A DNA stretch of 64,000 nucleotides from Anopheles merus (Eukaryota; Arthropoda; Insecta; Diptera; Culicidae). How positions within the stretch are numbered: the stretch's first letter is position 1; each line of letters begins with the position of its first letter. Both the position numbers and the translations under genes were made by a program. The notes beneath the pieces are model-generated. The model made no database searches, was not told the DNA's origin, and worked only from the letters and a program-made list of their open reading frames with translations. The DNA lies in NCBI RefSeq assembly GCF_017562075.2, contig NC_054082.1:55864681-55928680 (forward strand). Reading direction: 5' to 3'. This document shows positions 48,623-59,692 of the stretch, piece after piece.

Positions 48623-48799
48623 TTAGGGCGGTGGCAACGCTGATCGGATGCGATTTTATCGGACGAGATTTATATGGGATTTGACAGTTAGCGTCGGACG
48701 TGCGATTTCGTCGTTCGACGTTATCTGTCAAATTCTATATAAAAAAATGACAAGCCGTCCGATAAAATCGCATGCGAACAAGCGTTATCACCGCCCTTA
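48623..48799. mobile_element. MITE, PIF/Harbinger-type (TTA target)
   Basis: A 171-bp element (48626-48796) with ends GGGCGGTGGCAACGCT / AGCGTTATCACCGCCC and inner inverted block CGGATGCGATTTTATCGGAC, flanked by perfect TTA duplications (48623-48625, 48797-48799). Confidence 0.75.
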
Positions 48800-49219
48800 A
48801 ACCTTTATTTGCTTTCTAACCGTATCAATAATCCAGATCATAGTAATTTCACTATGTTCACCCTCCATTATCAGGATGGGTGAAATATGTATTCTTTCGC
48901 CTTTTATGATAGCTATCGGAAGCTATCAAAGCTGTCGCGTTTGATATTTTAACACCTTTCAACTGGTTTGTATTTAACAGTAGACTTACGGATCCCGTCA
49001 ATTTGACGGAATTTAAACTTAGAAATGAAATACTAAAAATACATTTTATTTCGACAAGTCCCTCATCTAATCATGACCTATATAGCCTTCTAACTTTCCG
49101 AGCAAAAATCTATATGAATGGTCGTGTGGATCAGATACATGGGTATCAACACCAACGACCATTACTCAAATCTCATTTGCTTCAGTGCTAGTGGATTACA
49201 TTGGAGTTTAGTATTTAAA

Positions 49220-50052
49220 CCCAAATAGCCAGCTTGAACTCCATAGCTGATTTGGGGCTGTTTAACGAAAAATCGGTCCAATGTCGAACTTTGTGAGAGA
49301 TTAAGAGATGAAACGGTACTTGGTGGAACCATAAAGCTTTTCAACAAACACACGGTACTCTTTGGAACTTTGCGGCTGATTAGCACTATGTGGAGGGTTC
49401 ATGATAGAACTTTAAGGCTTGTTAAGAATGTGTACCGAACTTGGTGGAACTTTATAGCTTTTCAATGCATGACATCGGTACAAGGCGAGTCTTGTCAAAG
49501 TGTTAAAGACAGACGCCGTCAATCATCCCATTGCTGCTGTACAAATTAGATAAGTTAATTGAAGAAGGAATATTGAGTGAAGTGATTGTGATATTTTAGT
49601 AAACCATGTAATATTATGTGAAATTCAAGAACTTTTAGAGTTTTAAAATAAACTTGTACATAACAAAACACAAATCGTGTTGTTTATTTCATTGATTGCA
49701 TTTTATTTTCAAGCAAGGCGCCAAGAAAAATAAACCCTGGCACCGTGGCATAAGAAAGCTGTTTAGGCGCTATTTAAAAGACCCACCTGGAACTTTGATG
49801 CTGTTTATCCACTGCAAACTATCTACTGGGCCGGTCTGATGGTACAGTCGTCAACTCGTACGACTTAACAGCATGCCCGTCATGCGTTCAAGTCCCGAAT
49901 AGACCGTGCCCCCATACGTAGGACTGACTATCCTGCTATGGTAACAATAAGTCACTGAAAGCCAAGCCCACTTCATTAGTGGGTACTGGCAGGCCTTGAC
50001 CGCCAGCGGTTGTTGTGCCAAAGAAGTAGATCTACTGCAAAAGGCGAATTCA
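49220..50052 (+). mobile_element. foldback-like repeat, left copy (contains SINE)
   Basis: Begins CCCAAATAGCCAGCTTG and is homologous, in reverse orientation, to 50299-50918 over about 620 bp once the SINE is removed. Between about 49275 and 49490 it holds five degenerate ~40-bp subrepeats of the form GGTACTTGGTGGAACTTTAT with AGCT and TTAA. Alignment with the right copy ends near 50052, without its terminal block. Confidence 0.7.
49821..50037 (+). mobile_element. full-length tRNA-derived SINE (SINE200-like) with 8-bp duplication
   Basis: The 201-bp element 49829-50029 is flanked by ATCTACTG (49821-49828 and 50030-50037). A pol III box B-like GTTCAAGTCCC lies near 49888 and a box A-like GGTACAGTCGTC near 49841. 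It ends GTTGTGCCAAAGAAGTAG. Length and sequence fit the Anopheles SINE200 family as I know it. Confidence 0.82.
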
Positions 50053-50059
50053 AGCAGCG

Positions 50060-50290
50060 ATCTTTAGCATGCCTAGCATAGTTCTAACGATGCATAACTT
50101 CAATGCGAAACCATACAACAGTACAGAGGATATGAGAAAGCTCTCCTCCAGGCGAGGAAGCTCCACTGGTTGGGTATCCCACAAACAGATGAAGGCGCCA
50201 CCAGCTTTTTGCTATTGTTAAAATGCATGAGTCGTTCACCGTCTTCTAAACGAAGTCTTTCTATGTTCCGTTTAGGTAGAGAGCTTGAGT
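50060..50290. other. spacer between the two foldback copies
   Basis: Unique-looking sequence of about 240 bp with no recognisable feature; forms the loop if the inverted copies pair. Confidence 0.5.
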
Positions 50291-50930
50291 CGTTTAGACC
50301 CAAATAGCCAGAATTGCTTAAGCCTTTTGCAGTACTTAAACAGCATCAAAGTTCTAGGTGGGTCTTTCAAACAGCGCTTAAGCAGCTTCCCTATGCTACG
50401 GTGCCGGGGATTATTTTTCTTTGTGTTTTATTTTCAAGCAAGCGTCATCGATGAAATAAACAACAGGATTTGTTTAGTTTGTGTACATGTGTATATTTTT
50501 AAATCCTTAATATTCATGAATTATACAAAATGTAACACAATTTACTGTACAATCACAATCACTTCACTCAATATTCCTCCTTCAATTAACTAGCTTGGGC
50601 AGCAGCAACGAGATGATTGACGGCACCAGTCTTTGACACTTTGACAAGGGCCATCTCGTACCGATGTCATGCATTAAAAAGCTATAAAGTTCCACCAAGT
50701 TCGGTACGCTTTCTTAACAAGCCTTCAAGTTCCATCGTGAACCATACACATCAGGCTAATCAGCTACAAGGTTCGTGAGAGTACCATGTGCCTGTTAAAT
50801 AGCTCCATAGTTCCGCAAAGTACCGTCTATCTCTTAATCAGTCAAAAAGTACGACATCGGAACGAATTTTCATTAAACAGTCCCAAATCAGCTATAAAGT
50901 ACGAGCTGGCTATTTGGGGAACCCGTTTAG
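50291..50930 (-). mobile_element. foldback-like repeat, right copy
   Basis: Has short inverted termini CCCAAATAGCCAG (50299-50311) and CTGGCTATTTGGG (50906-50918) and possible duplications CGTTTAG (50291-50297, 50924-50930). Inverted relative to the left copy, about 80% alike by eye. No ORF of note. Confidence 0.68.
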
Positions 50931-51058
50931 TGGTCGTTTAGTGGATTTGTGGCTTTTGAGCTTTCCTTTTTAAATAACGAATTTTCTAATGTAGGGTGCT
51001 AGGAGAACTTGGAAAATTGATGATACATATTTATTGTTAATTACTTGTGTTAAATATG

Positions 51059-51370
51059 TCAAATTTGACCTCTGACTCTAAAGCTGTTTAGTTGATACAA
51101 TCGGGCAAAATTGAATTCATCAAGAAGAGCTGAACATGAATTGGATAATCGGGAAACTGAAGTATCCAAAATTACCGCGCCATCTTGAGATAATCTCCAC
51201 GCGAGCTGTGCTTGGTTAAAATCTCCCATGAGAATAAGTAATTCATCAGCATATTTCTCTCTCCCACATCGAAGAGTGGGACAAAGGTTATTCACGGTGT
51301 TTGTATCGTTGGAGAGATCCGGAGGCAAGTAAACACCACCGATAACAAGTGAATGTGTAGGAGTATTCAT
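51059..51370 (-). pseudogene. LINE endonuclease-domain fragment (CR1/jockey-like)
   Basis: Minus strand reads GGVYLPPDLSND and LILMGDFNQAQLAWR, the conserved APE endonuclease blocks (VYxPP, GDFN) of CR1/jockey-type ORF2. Both ends are truncated. Confidence 0.75.
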
Positions 51371-51394
51371 TCGAATCCTGGGGCAGTTCTTCCA

Positions 51395-52225
51395 TCTCCC
51401 AAACTTGGCATATCACCATATGAAGCATTTGAGCTCCCCTCCGTGCTGGAAGAGCTCGCCAGAGAGGTAATCGTCACCCGCAGCTCGGTTAATTTTAAGC
51501 TTCCGTATAACTTGCACGACTCCGTAAAGAGATGGAACCGGGTAATCATAATCGTGCCCAGTCGCCGCCAGTGGTACTGCTGCATCCATTCTCCTATTCA
51601 TGATGTCCCCATTTAGGAACTCCTCGAAGTGCAGCCTTCACCTTCCAACCACCTCGCCAGAGCTGGCGAGCAATCTAGCATCCCTATTCTGGCACATGTC
51701 TATGGCAGGCTCACTGGACCTATGTTCCTGGTTAACAAGCTCATAGAGCTTTCGGGTGTCACCAGACCGGTGGAGCTCCTCAAGGTCCTCAGAAGTACAA
51801 TCCTCATGCGCTCTCTTCTTCCTCCTGAAGACCGAAACAAGCCTATTCCTGGCAACCCTATACTGCTCCACATTGCCTGGGGTAGAATGATCCAAGCTGG
51901 ATTGAGAGCCAAAGTTCTTTTGGTCAGCGAGTAGCTGACACTCCGTATCAAATCAGTCTGATGTTCGTGATCGTGATCTCATTCTAGCGTCCAGACTGCT
52001 GGTGGCTGAGCTTTCCAACGGCAAGGCGAATTTTAGGCCATACCTCCTCCATTGGTGCAGTAGAGGTTTCATCCTTTGATGGAAGTGCCGCCTCTAGAGT
52101 CTGAGCGTAGCACACATACACTTCATCATCCTTTAGCAGGTCAATGATGAATCGGTGTGTTCTAGTGACCTGGGGTTTGTAGATCATTGCTAGTTTTTTT
52201 TCCTTTATTTTTATAGAGACTTTGA
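51395..52225 (-). pseudogene. RTE-type LINE remnant (linker and RT start)
   Basis: Minus strand order: EEVWPKIRLAVG (about 52050), RNRLVSVFRRKKRAHED and LHRSGDTRKLYELVN (51850-51760), MCQNRDARLL, then RT start IRKLKINRAAGDDYLSGELF (51490-51430). This is the endonuclease-RT linker and RT domain 1 of an RTE element, with stops and frameshifts. It is joined directly to the unrelated endonuclease fragment at 51370. Confidence 0.75.
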
Positions 52226-52263
52226 GCCAATTGCTAGTTTTGATCTCATGCAGACACCGAATA

Positions 52264-53126
52264 CAGTCAGAATTCAATAGTTGAACGCTTTTAGTTGGCA
52301 TGCTTTTTAGTTGAACGCTCGATAGTTGTCTGACAGTTCAATTAAAAAGCATGCGTTTGTATGGGAAAACCGGTTTTTGAAAATTTCAGAAAAATCTCAT
52401 GGTCTGCCGAGAAAAATTTCATTTTTTTTGTATGAAAAAACGTGTCAACTTAAAAGCATATTGTTTAAGGCCGGGCTACATTGATCGTACTCGCAAGCGT
52501 AAATTTGATTTTCACTAGCGCATCTGGCGGCGGCTGGTGGAAGCTTTTTTTGGTCATCGAGGAAATAGTCATGCCGGATCTCAAAATTAAGTAGTTTTTC
52601 CATCGTTTTCCATTGCAAAAATGGATGCAATGCGTGCAAAACATGTGTATCTACGTTTTACAAAACTTTTCTCCTCCGATTTAAGTAAAAAACATGGAAA
52701 AATAACGTATTTTCTGGAGCGGCTCCAAATTGTTTGGCAAAATGCTTCGGTCAGCCGCCGCCAGATGCGCTAGTGAAAATCAAAATTACGCTTGTGAGTA
52801 CGATCAATGTAGCCCGGCCTTAACGCGTTACTTCCTTCAAAACGATGTGATTGGAAAGCCCTGTTTATTATTAATAACTCGTAAACGATTTGCTACCACT
52901 TTGTTCCACGACCTTTCTCAAGCGCGCGCCATATCTTTCTCCCCGATCGGCACTCACGCATCGTGCCGAGGGCGCGTTCGCTGACCTCCCGATAGATCGC
53001 ACACACACTTCGATCTACGCCCGATGAGTGTCCTCGGTAGCGATCTACGGACCCATCAGGTTGGCCCATAACACATATATTCAATAGTTGGCAGGGAATC
53101 GAAGTTCAACCAATGAGTTCAGACAG
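52264..53126 (-). mobile_element. second copy of MITE B, interrupted
   Basis: Starts TA|CAGTCAGAATTCAATAG and ends GAGTTCAGACAG near 53126; it is the reverse of 11100-11347. It is split after about 52457 by some 0.6 kb that contains MITE copy 1 and about 250 bp of other sequence, resuming at about 53075 (ATATTCAATAGTTGG). Confidence 0.72.
52468..52820. mobile_element. long-TIR MITE family M, copy 1
   Basis: 353 bp, ends AGGCCGGGCTACATTGATCG / CGATCAATGTAGCCCGGCCT with arms of about 70 bp including CATCTGGCGGCGGCTG. Flanks TTA and TAA. Inserted inside the second MITE B copy. Confidence 0.85.
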
Positions 53127-53156
53127 ATAGTGGTCAGAACTCACATATCTCACCGC

Positions 53157-53770
53157 AGGACTCCACACAGCATAACACGGAGCGCAATATAACAACTGAC
53201 AGCTGCCAAACGCTTCAGAAAACGCTTTATTCCCGGTACCATGTTTTGAATATCCTTAATAGGCCGCTCATTTCTCGTTGAAATGCTACCAACCTACTGT
53301 GATTACCGACAGTTTATGAAACGCTTTACCTCCTTTCCCAAGCTTTTTGTGAAGCGTTTGGCAGCTGTCAGTTGTTAAGGTCGGGCTACATTGATCGTAC
53401 TCTCTGGTGTAATTTTGATTTTCACTAGCGCACCTGGCGGCGGCTGACCGAAGCATTTTTACAAACAATTTGGAGCCGCTCCAGAAAATACGTGAATTTT
53501 CCATGTTTTTTACTTAAATCGTACAAGAAAAGTTTTGGAAAAGGTAGATGCACATGTCCTGCACGCATTGCATTCATTTTCACGAGAAAAAACGATGCAA
53601 AAACTGCTTAAATTTGAGATCCGGCACGACCATTCCCTCGATGACCAAAAAAAGCTTCCACCAGTCGCCGCCAGATGCGCTAGTGAAAATCGAAATTACA
53701 CTTGCGAGTACGGACAATGTCCCCCGGCCTTTATGTTGCGCTCCGTGTTATGCTGTGTGGAGTCCTGCAG
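53157..53770. mobile_element. long-TIR element hosting MITE M copy 2
   Basis: Left arm about 53157-53218 (GCAGGACTCCACACAGCATA … CTGCCAAACGCTTCA) recurs inverted at 53350-53377 plus 53731-53768; the right arm is split by MITE M copy 2. Arms about 63 bp, core about 130 bp. Class unknown; its own target duplication is not clear. Confidence 0.65.
53378..53730. mobile_element. long-TIR MITE family M, copy 2 (nested)
   Basis: 353 bp, more diverged than the others. Flanked by TTA (53375-53377 and 53731-53733). The intact left arm of the host element shows one TTATA at this place, so the duplication is 3 bp. Confidence 0.85.
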
Positions 53771-53776
53771 TCATAA

Positions 53777-54144
53777 AGGCCAGGCTACATTGATCGTACT
53801 CCGTAGTGTAATTTTGATTTTCACTAGCGCATCTGGCGGCGGCTAGAGGAAGCTTTTTTTGGTCGTCGAGGGAATGGTCGTGCCGGATCTTTAAGTTAAA
53901 TAAGAAATTTAAGTTGTTTTTTCACCGTTTTTTGACGCGAAAATGGCTGAAATACTTGCACAACATATTTATCTATCAATAACAAAGCTTTTCCAGTCCA
54001 GAGTTAAAGTAAAAAACATGGAAAAATAACGTATTTTCTGAAGCGGCTCCAAATTGTTTGGCTAAATGCTTCCGACAGTCGCCGCCAGATGCGCTAGTGA
54101 AACTCGAAATTACACTACGGAGTACGATCAATGTAGCCCGGCCT
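53777..54144. mobile_element. long-TIR MITE family M, copy 3
   Basis: 368 bp. TAA on the left (53774-53776) and TAA on the right (54145-54147), the latter overlapping the first base of copy 4. Confidence 0.85.
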
Positions 54145-54146
54145 TA

Positions 54147-54499
54147 AGGCCGGGCTACATTGATCGTACTCCATAGTGTAATTTTGATTTTCAGTAGCGC
54201 ATCTGGCGGCGGCTGGTGGAAGCTTTTTTTGGTCGTCGGGGGAATGGTCGTGTTGGATCTCAAAATTAAGTAGTTTTTCTATCGTTTTTTGTTGCGAAAA
54301 CTGCTGAAATACTTGTACAACATATTTATCTATCAATTACAAAGCTTTTCCAGTCCAGTTAAAGTAAAAAACATGGAAAAATAACGTATTTTCTGGAGCG
54401 GCTCCAAATTGTTTGGCAAAATGCTTCGGTCAGCCGCCGCCAGATGCGCTAGTGAAAATCAAAATTACACTACGGAGTACGATCAATGTAGCCCGGCCT
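54147..54499. mobile_element. long-TIR MITE family M, copy 4
   Basis: 353 bp, separated from copy 3 by TA only and followed by TTAA then copy 5. TTA flanks (54144-54146, 54500-54502). Confidence 0.87.
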
Positions 54500-54503
54500 T
54501 TAA

Positions 54504-54856
54504 AGGCCGGGCTACATTGATCGTACTCCGTAGTGTAATTTTGATTTTCACTAGCGCATCTGGCGGCGGCTGGTGGAAGCTTTTTTTGGTCATCGAGGGA
54601 ATGGTCGTGCCGGATCTCAAAATTAAGTAGTTTTTTCATCGTTTTTTGACGCGAAAATGGCTGAAATACTTGCACAACATGTTTATGTATCAATTACAAA
54701 GCTTTCTCAGTCCAGTTAAAGTGAAAAACATGGAAAAATAACATATTTTCTGGAACGGCTCCAAATTGTTTGGCAAAATGCTTCGGTCAGCCGCCGCCAG
54801 ATGCGCTAGTGAATATAAAAATTACACCACGGAGTACGATCAATGTAGCCCGGCCT
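54504..54856. mobile_element. long-TIR MITE family M, copy 5
   Basis: 353 bp with TAA on both sides (54501-54503, 54857-54859). Copies 4 and 5 are the most alike by eye. Confidence 0.87.
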
Positions 54857-55214
54857 TAATAATTGCTCTAAAAGATAGAGCATTTATAGAACTAATTTAT
54901 GCGCGAACGCGCGATTCTTTGACCGTTATCTTATCCAGTTCCTGGCATATGACGATACAGACATGATGATACAGACATTCTTCTTCTTCTTCTCTGCTGT
55001 GGGAGGTTGTTACCCGGTTCGGTATGAGAATCCAGCTTCCTGGGCCTTCATCATATATTCTCATACCCTCATTATATGTTGTGATTGAGGAAATGGAGCT
55101 TCCTGTTCCCCAGGTTCGACAGATGGAATGCCATAGACATTTCGATCTGATCAAGCTCAGTAGAAAAAAAAACAGGATTACCTGATTTTTTTTTTAGATG
55201 GATATTCTGTTATT

Positions 55215-58200
55215 CTTTACAAAGTCTATAATTAACCTTAAGGTTTTTGTATCTTTTTTTCCATGCTGCGATGAAATTTGGTTCATTAATTTTTTTATTG
55301 ATATTTCTTTCTGCAGAGTATTTTAGGCATTTAAATACTCAGTGTTTTCCGGTGTCCGGTTCGTGGCATGTGTTGCATGTGCCGTTATCTATTAGTTTCA
55401 TTTTGTTTAACCAATAGTTGCTGTAGTCGTGTCCTGCAATAAGTCTGTTTAGTGTCTTTATGTCTCTTGGAGGTATTTTTAATTTGTAGTGCCACATTTT
55501 CTTGTTTAGGGTAGTTTGGTACCTAAAGAATTTTTTTCCTTTTGTTGAGCTCATTGTTGTGTACCAATCATTTGCTTCATTTTGGGCTTTTGTATTAAAT
55601 GTTGATATGGCGTCACTTAATCTGATTTTGTTCTTTATTGTGTCATGTTGTGTTGTACCCTCCTTGGCTAGTTTGTCGGCTTTTTCATTGCCGATTATAC
55701 CCACGTGACTCGGTATCCATTGAATTTTGCATTGTATTAGTTCTAGGTTAAATAATATCCTATGTATTATTTCATCTACATATAGTTCTTCTCTGGCGGT
55801 CTCTAAAATCATACATGCCGCTTTGCTGTCTATGTATATTGTGCAGTTTTTTATATTTTTACTTATTGCTATTTGTAAGGCTGTGTCTATTGCGTATAGT
55901 TCAGTGGTGCAGATTGATACTCGTTGTTGTTGTCGTTGTCGTTGTCGTTAATAGATGTGATGGTCGGATTGATAGTGGTTTGGAATGGGCTATTTTTTGA
56001 GTTATTAAATTCGTAGTGGGCTATTTTGTCGTATATGTTTCTGTTTAAGATGTATGTTTTTTCTTGGGTGGTAAATTTCCTGCGTGGCGTGTTTTGGTGG
56101 TTTCTTAGATTTTTTGTGTTGAATGTTGTATGTGCTATTGCTTTGGCGAGTTGAGCATACTGCTTTAATGAAGTTTAGTTTTTGTTGTGCTATTAGGGTT
56201 TGCTTATCGATATGTGGGTGGAATTTTAGGTTGTTGTCAATGTCTATGCCTAGAAATTGGTTATGTTACTTGTTGTATGTAGGTGTCTTCTATTTTTATG
56301 TTGCTTCTTGTTGTTTTTTGGGGAAATTGCATTATCTTGGTTTTTGCTATGTTTATTTTTAGGTTGAGGCTATTGAGTGTTACTTGCAGTGTGTTTAGGG
56401 TTCGTTGGAGTTTTGTTATTGTTGCTGAGGCAGTGATTCCGCTTTCTATAATAGCAAAATCATCTGCATATTGTATTAGTTTAGTCTTATTTTAATTTAA
56501 GCTATGGCAGTCACTTGTATATATATTAATTAATAAGGGAGAAAGGACGTCACCTTGTGGGAGTCCCATGGATATTCTCCTACTGATCTTTTTCTCTTCA
56601 GATGTGATTTCGACCGATCTGTTGTTTAGGAATCCTACAATCCATCTGATATCTTCTCTGGATATCATTTTTCTGGTGAGGATCTCTTCGAGGATGTCAA
56701 CTTTCACACTGTTGTAGGCGTTTTTCACATCAATAAAAATCACTCCAGTGTGCATTTTTTTTCCTCAAGTTGTACTTGATTGTGTTAACAATCCAATCAA
56801 CAGCGGATGTTGTGGCACGATTTTTTCTAAATCCAAAGGTTGTGTTGGGTAATTGGTCATATTTTTCAATAACATAGTTTAGGTTGTGTAGTACGGCTGT
56901 GTTTGCAACTTTTGTTATGGTTGGGAGTAAGGCTATAGGTCTGTAATTTTCAGCTAGGGTATGGTCTTTTCCAGGTTTTTCGATGGCGATTATTTTTATT
57001 TTTTTTTAGTTTTTTTTTTCTATTTTTCCTGTTTGGTACATTCTGTTGATGTCGTTTATGATTGCGGTTGAGTTATTGTTGTTTAGTATTTTTAGTGTGT
57101 TGTATGATATTTTGTCTATGCCTGGGGATGAGTTTTTTTTTGGATTTGAGTATGTTATCCCATTTATTTTTGTCCAGTAGGATTTTGTTACTGATGAAGT
57201 GAGGGGTTCGTATTGTATTGTTTTGTGTTGTTGGGCCAAAGTGTATGTTTAAAAACTCGTTTACCATTTTTTTGTCTTTTTCTATATTATTTTCTTTCCT
57301 GGGTTTCACTTTGAAGCATCCCATGAGGTCCCAGAGATCCTCCATCCTTGTTTGCGTGTTAATTATTTCCAGTTTATCTTCTATTCTTTTTGTTTTGGCT
57401 AGGTTTCTTAAGTATCTGAATTTGGCTGAATCTCTCTTGTACTCCATTTGGTTTGTTATCGTTTTGCTTTGGTTAAAATTTTTTCGAGATTCACATTTTT
57501 TTTCCCACGCCATTTTAATTTCTTCTGACCACCATGACTTAGGTTCTAAGGTGGTTTTACTTCTATTACTTAAGATTATCCTATTAATATCTTTGGTAAT
57601 GCTATTTATGTCCGTACTTTCGTTGCCCGGTAGTAGGGTGATTTCCTTATCTATTTTTTTCCTATTATATATAAATCTTTGGTATGGAGGGGCATTTGAT
57701 TGTGTTTATTTGTGTGTAGATTATTCTGTGTCCACTGTTGCCAATTTGTATGTCTGATACTGTTCTTTTTATATTTGGTGCCACTGTTATTTTTGTGATT
57801 GTCAGGTCGATAGCCGTGTTTGTTTTATTAGGGTTAGGGTTCATAAATGTATGTTCGTTGTTATGGATCACAGTAAAGTTAGTATTAGTTAGTTATCATG
57901 TTTAGTAGGTTGTTACCTTTCGTATCATTCTAGTGAATTCCCCATTCCCTATGGTGTGAGTTGAAATCTCCCGTTATTATAACCTTTGGATATTTGTTGA
58001 GGGTTGTAAACAGAAGGGTTAATAGCGTTACGAACTCTGAACTTGGTGTTTTTGGTTTGACGTACACAGATGCAAATATCCATCCCGTTTGTATAGTGTG
58101 GACCGCTGTTGCTTGTATGTAGGGGTTAGAAGGTATTATTGGGATTTTTTTACGTTAATACCGTTACGTATTAGTATCACCACTCCTCCATAGCCGTCTT

Positions 58201-58400
58201 CCCTGTTATCGGGGATCACTTGGTAGTGTTGGATTTTTAGTGTTTCAGGTGTTTTTTTATCCAACCATGTCTCTTGGAGACAGGCTATATCTATGTTTTT
58301 TTTATCAGTAATTCTCTGATTTCTTCTTTGTTATTTTTTAATCCTTGTACATTCCCTTGTAGCAGTGTGAATGTTAATAGGATAATTATGGGGTGTTGGA
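55215..58400 (-). pseudogene. LINE 2 ORF2: endonuclease, RT, RNase H; degraded
   Basis: Minus-strand fragments in order: TLLQGNVQGLKNN and DIACLQETW (58380-58270), GYGGVVILI (58180), TAIDLTI (57810), the linker 57513-57073, RT blocks SSPGIDKISYNTLK (57130), GVIFIDVKNAYNSV (56740) and MGLPQGDVLSP (56560), a YADDFAI-type box near 56465, and RNase H/C-terminal WIPSHVGIIGNEKADKLAKE (55700) with CNTCHEPDTGKH (55345). Many frameshifts and stops; T-runs on the plus strand mark several. Confidence 0.85.
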
Positions 58401-58526
58401 TGGGTTAGTCGTTTTTAGGTATGATTTGGTAATTATTGAATTCAGGTGTGTTTCCTGCTTGTGCGTTCATTATGATGTATTCCTCCACAATCATTGTGGG
58501 GGTTTTTGGTGTTACGTTTATTCCAT

Positions 58527-59692
58527 CTACATCGATTCTGATTCTTCTGTGTATTTTGTTGGTGTGTATGTTTCGTTAACGGTGTTTGACTGTTCGTTAG
58601 GTGAGTTGGTATTTTGTATTTCTGTGTTGTAGGTTTTGTTTTCTTTAGGTGTGGTGTTTTCTGTGGTGTGAGTTGCCCGGATTTCTGTGTTATTTGTGTT
58701 ATTTTTTATCGGAGTTTGGATTTTTGTACTCACTTTTTCTATTGTGGTAGTGTTTGTTTCATTCGTAGGAGATTTTGTTTTTTGTGCGTATGATGTTTCT
58801 GTATTGTAGACTCTTGGGATACCAGGACATTGGCGTCTCCGAATACATCTTGCTTCCCCATACGTTACCTTATTCTCTGTTTTTATTCTGCTGATCTCCA
58901 TTTCATCAACGAATACCGGACAGTTCCTGTTTAGAGTGTGGTGGGTTTCCCCGCATGACACGCATTGTGTTTTTTTGCATTGGTCTTTGTGATCAATTTC
59001 ACTACAGTTCGCGCATATTTTTTCTTTTTGGCACCATTTTTTTGTGTGACCCAGTTTCATGCACGTTATGCATCGAATAGGCCTGGGGACGTAGAGTTAC
59101 ACCTATACAGGGAAAACACCGAAATCCACTACACGTGGTACCTTTCCCGTTTTGAAGGTTATGATTGCCGTTCGGGTGTTTTTTTGTGTTTGTTCAGTTT
59201 TCCTTTTTCATATGACTACTTCTACTACTTTTTGTTCCTTTAGTCCCTCAAGCAGTTCTTCCTCTGTGAGATATTCAATGTCTGGGCATCGGATCACTCC
59301 CTTACTTAAGTTCAGGGTGGGGTGTTCGTAGGTTTTTACCGTGGTTTCGTTTCTTCCATCAGAGATTTTTTTATTGTTGCCAGTTTGTTAGCTTGTTTCT
59401 GATTCGCTACTTTGATGAGCAGTTTTCCGTCTTTCAATTTGTTCACCGATAGTGCTTTTGTGCCAATTGCGTTATACATCACTTTTGCTGCTAGGAACGG
59501 GTTTATCCGGCTTAGGTCTTGTGTTTTTGAGACTGTTTCCATCAGCATGAAGACCTCTACTTCTTCTGTGTCATTGGATAGTGCTAGTCTTCTCGGATTT
59601 TTCCCTATTTTCCTTCTGGGCTCGCTTTGGTCTTCTAGTAGGCCAAAATAGTTATTGAGGGGAATACCACCTCCCGGGTCCTGGACCCCCAT
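58527..59692 (-). pseudogene. LINE 2 ORF1 (gag-like, zinc knuckles), frameshifted
   Basis: Starts MGVQDPGGG at 59692; the first 118 residues contain EEVEVFMLMETV, paralleling LINE 1 EEEVFMVIEGT. After a frame change near 59330-59070 it continues to 58527 with knuckles CANCSEIDHKDQC and CVSCGETHHTLNRNC and a Thr/Asn-rich tail. Non-functional as it stands. Confidence 0.82.

Noticed and set aside
49880..49900. tRNA gene (box B-like GTTCAAGTCC)
   Set aside because: No cloverleaf can be drawn; the whole unit is a 201-bp SINE with a target duplication.
52464..52824. piggyBac-type TTAA target for MITE M
   Set aside because: Copy 1 fits TTAA, but copies 2, 3 and 5 fit 3-bp TTA or TAA better, and the nested empty-site comparison gives 3 bp.
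52468..54856. Regularly spaced repeats resembling a CRISPR-like or satellite array
   Set aside because: Each unit has inverted ends and its own TWA duplication, so these are individual MITE insertions; the genome is eukaryotic.
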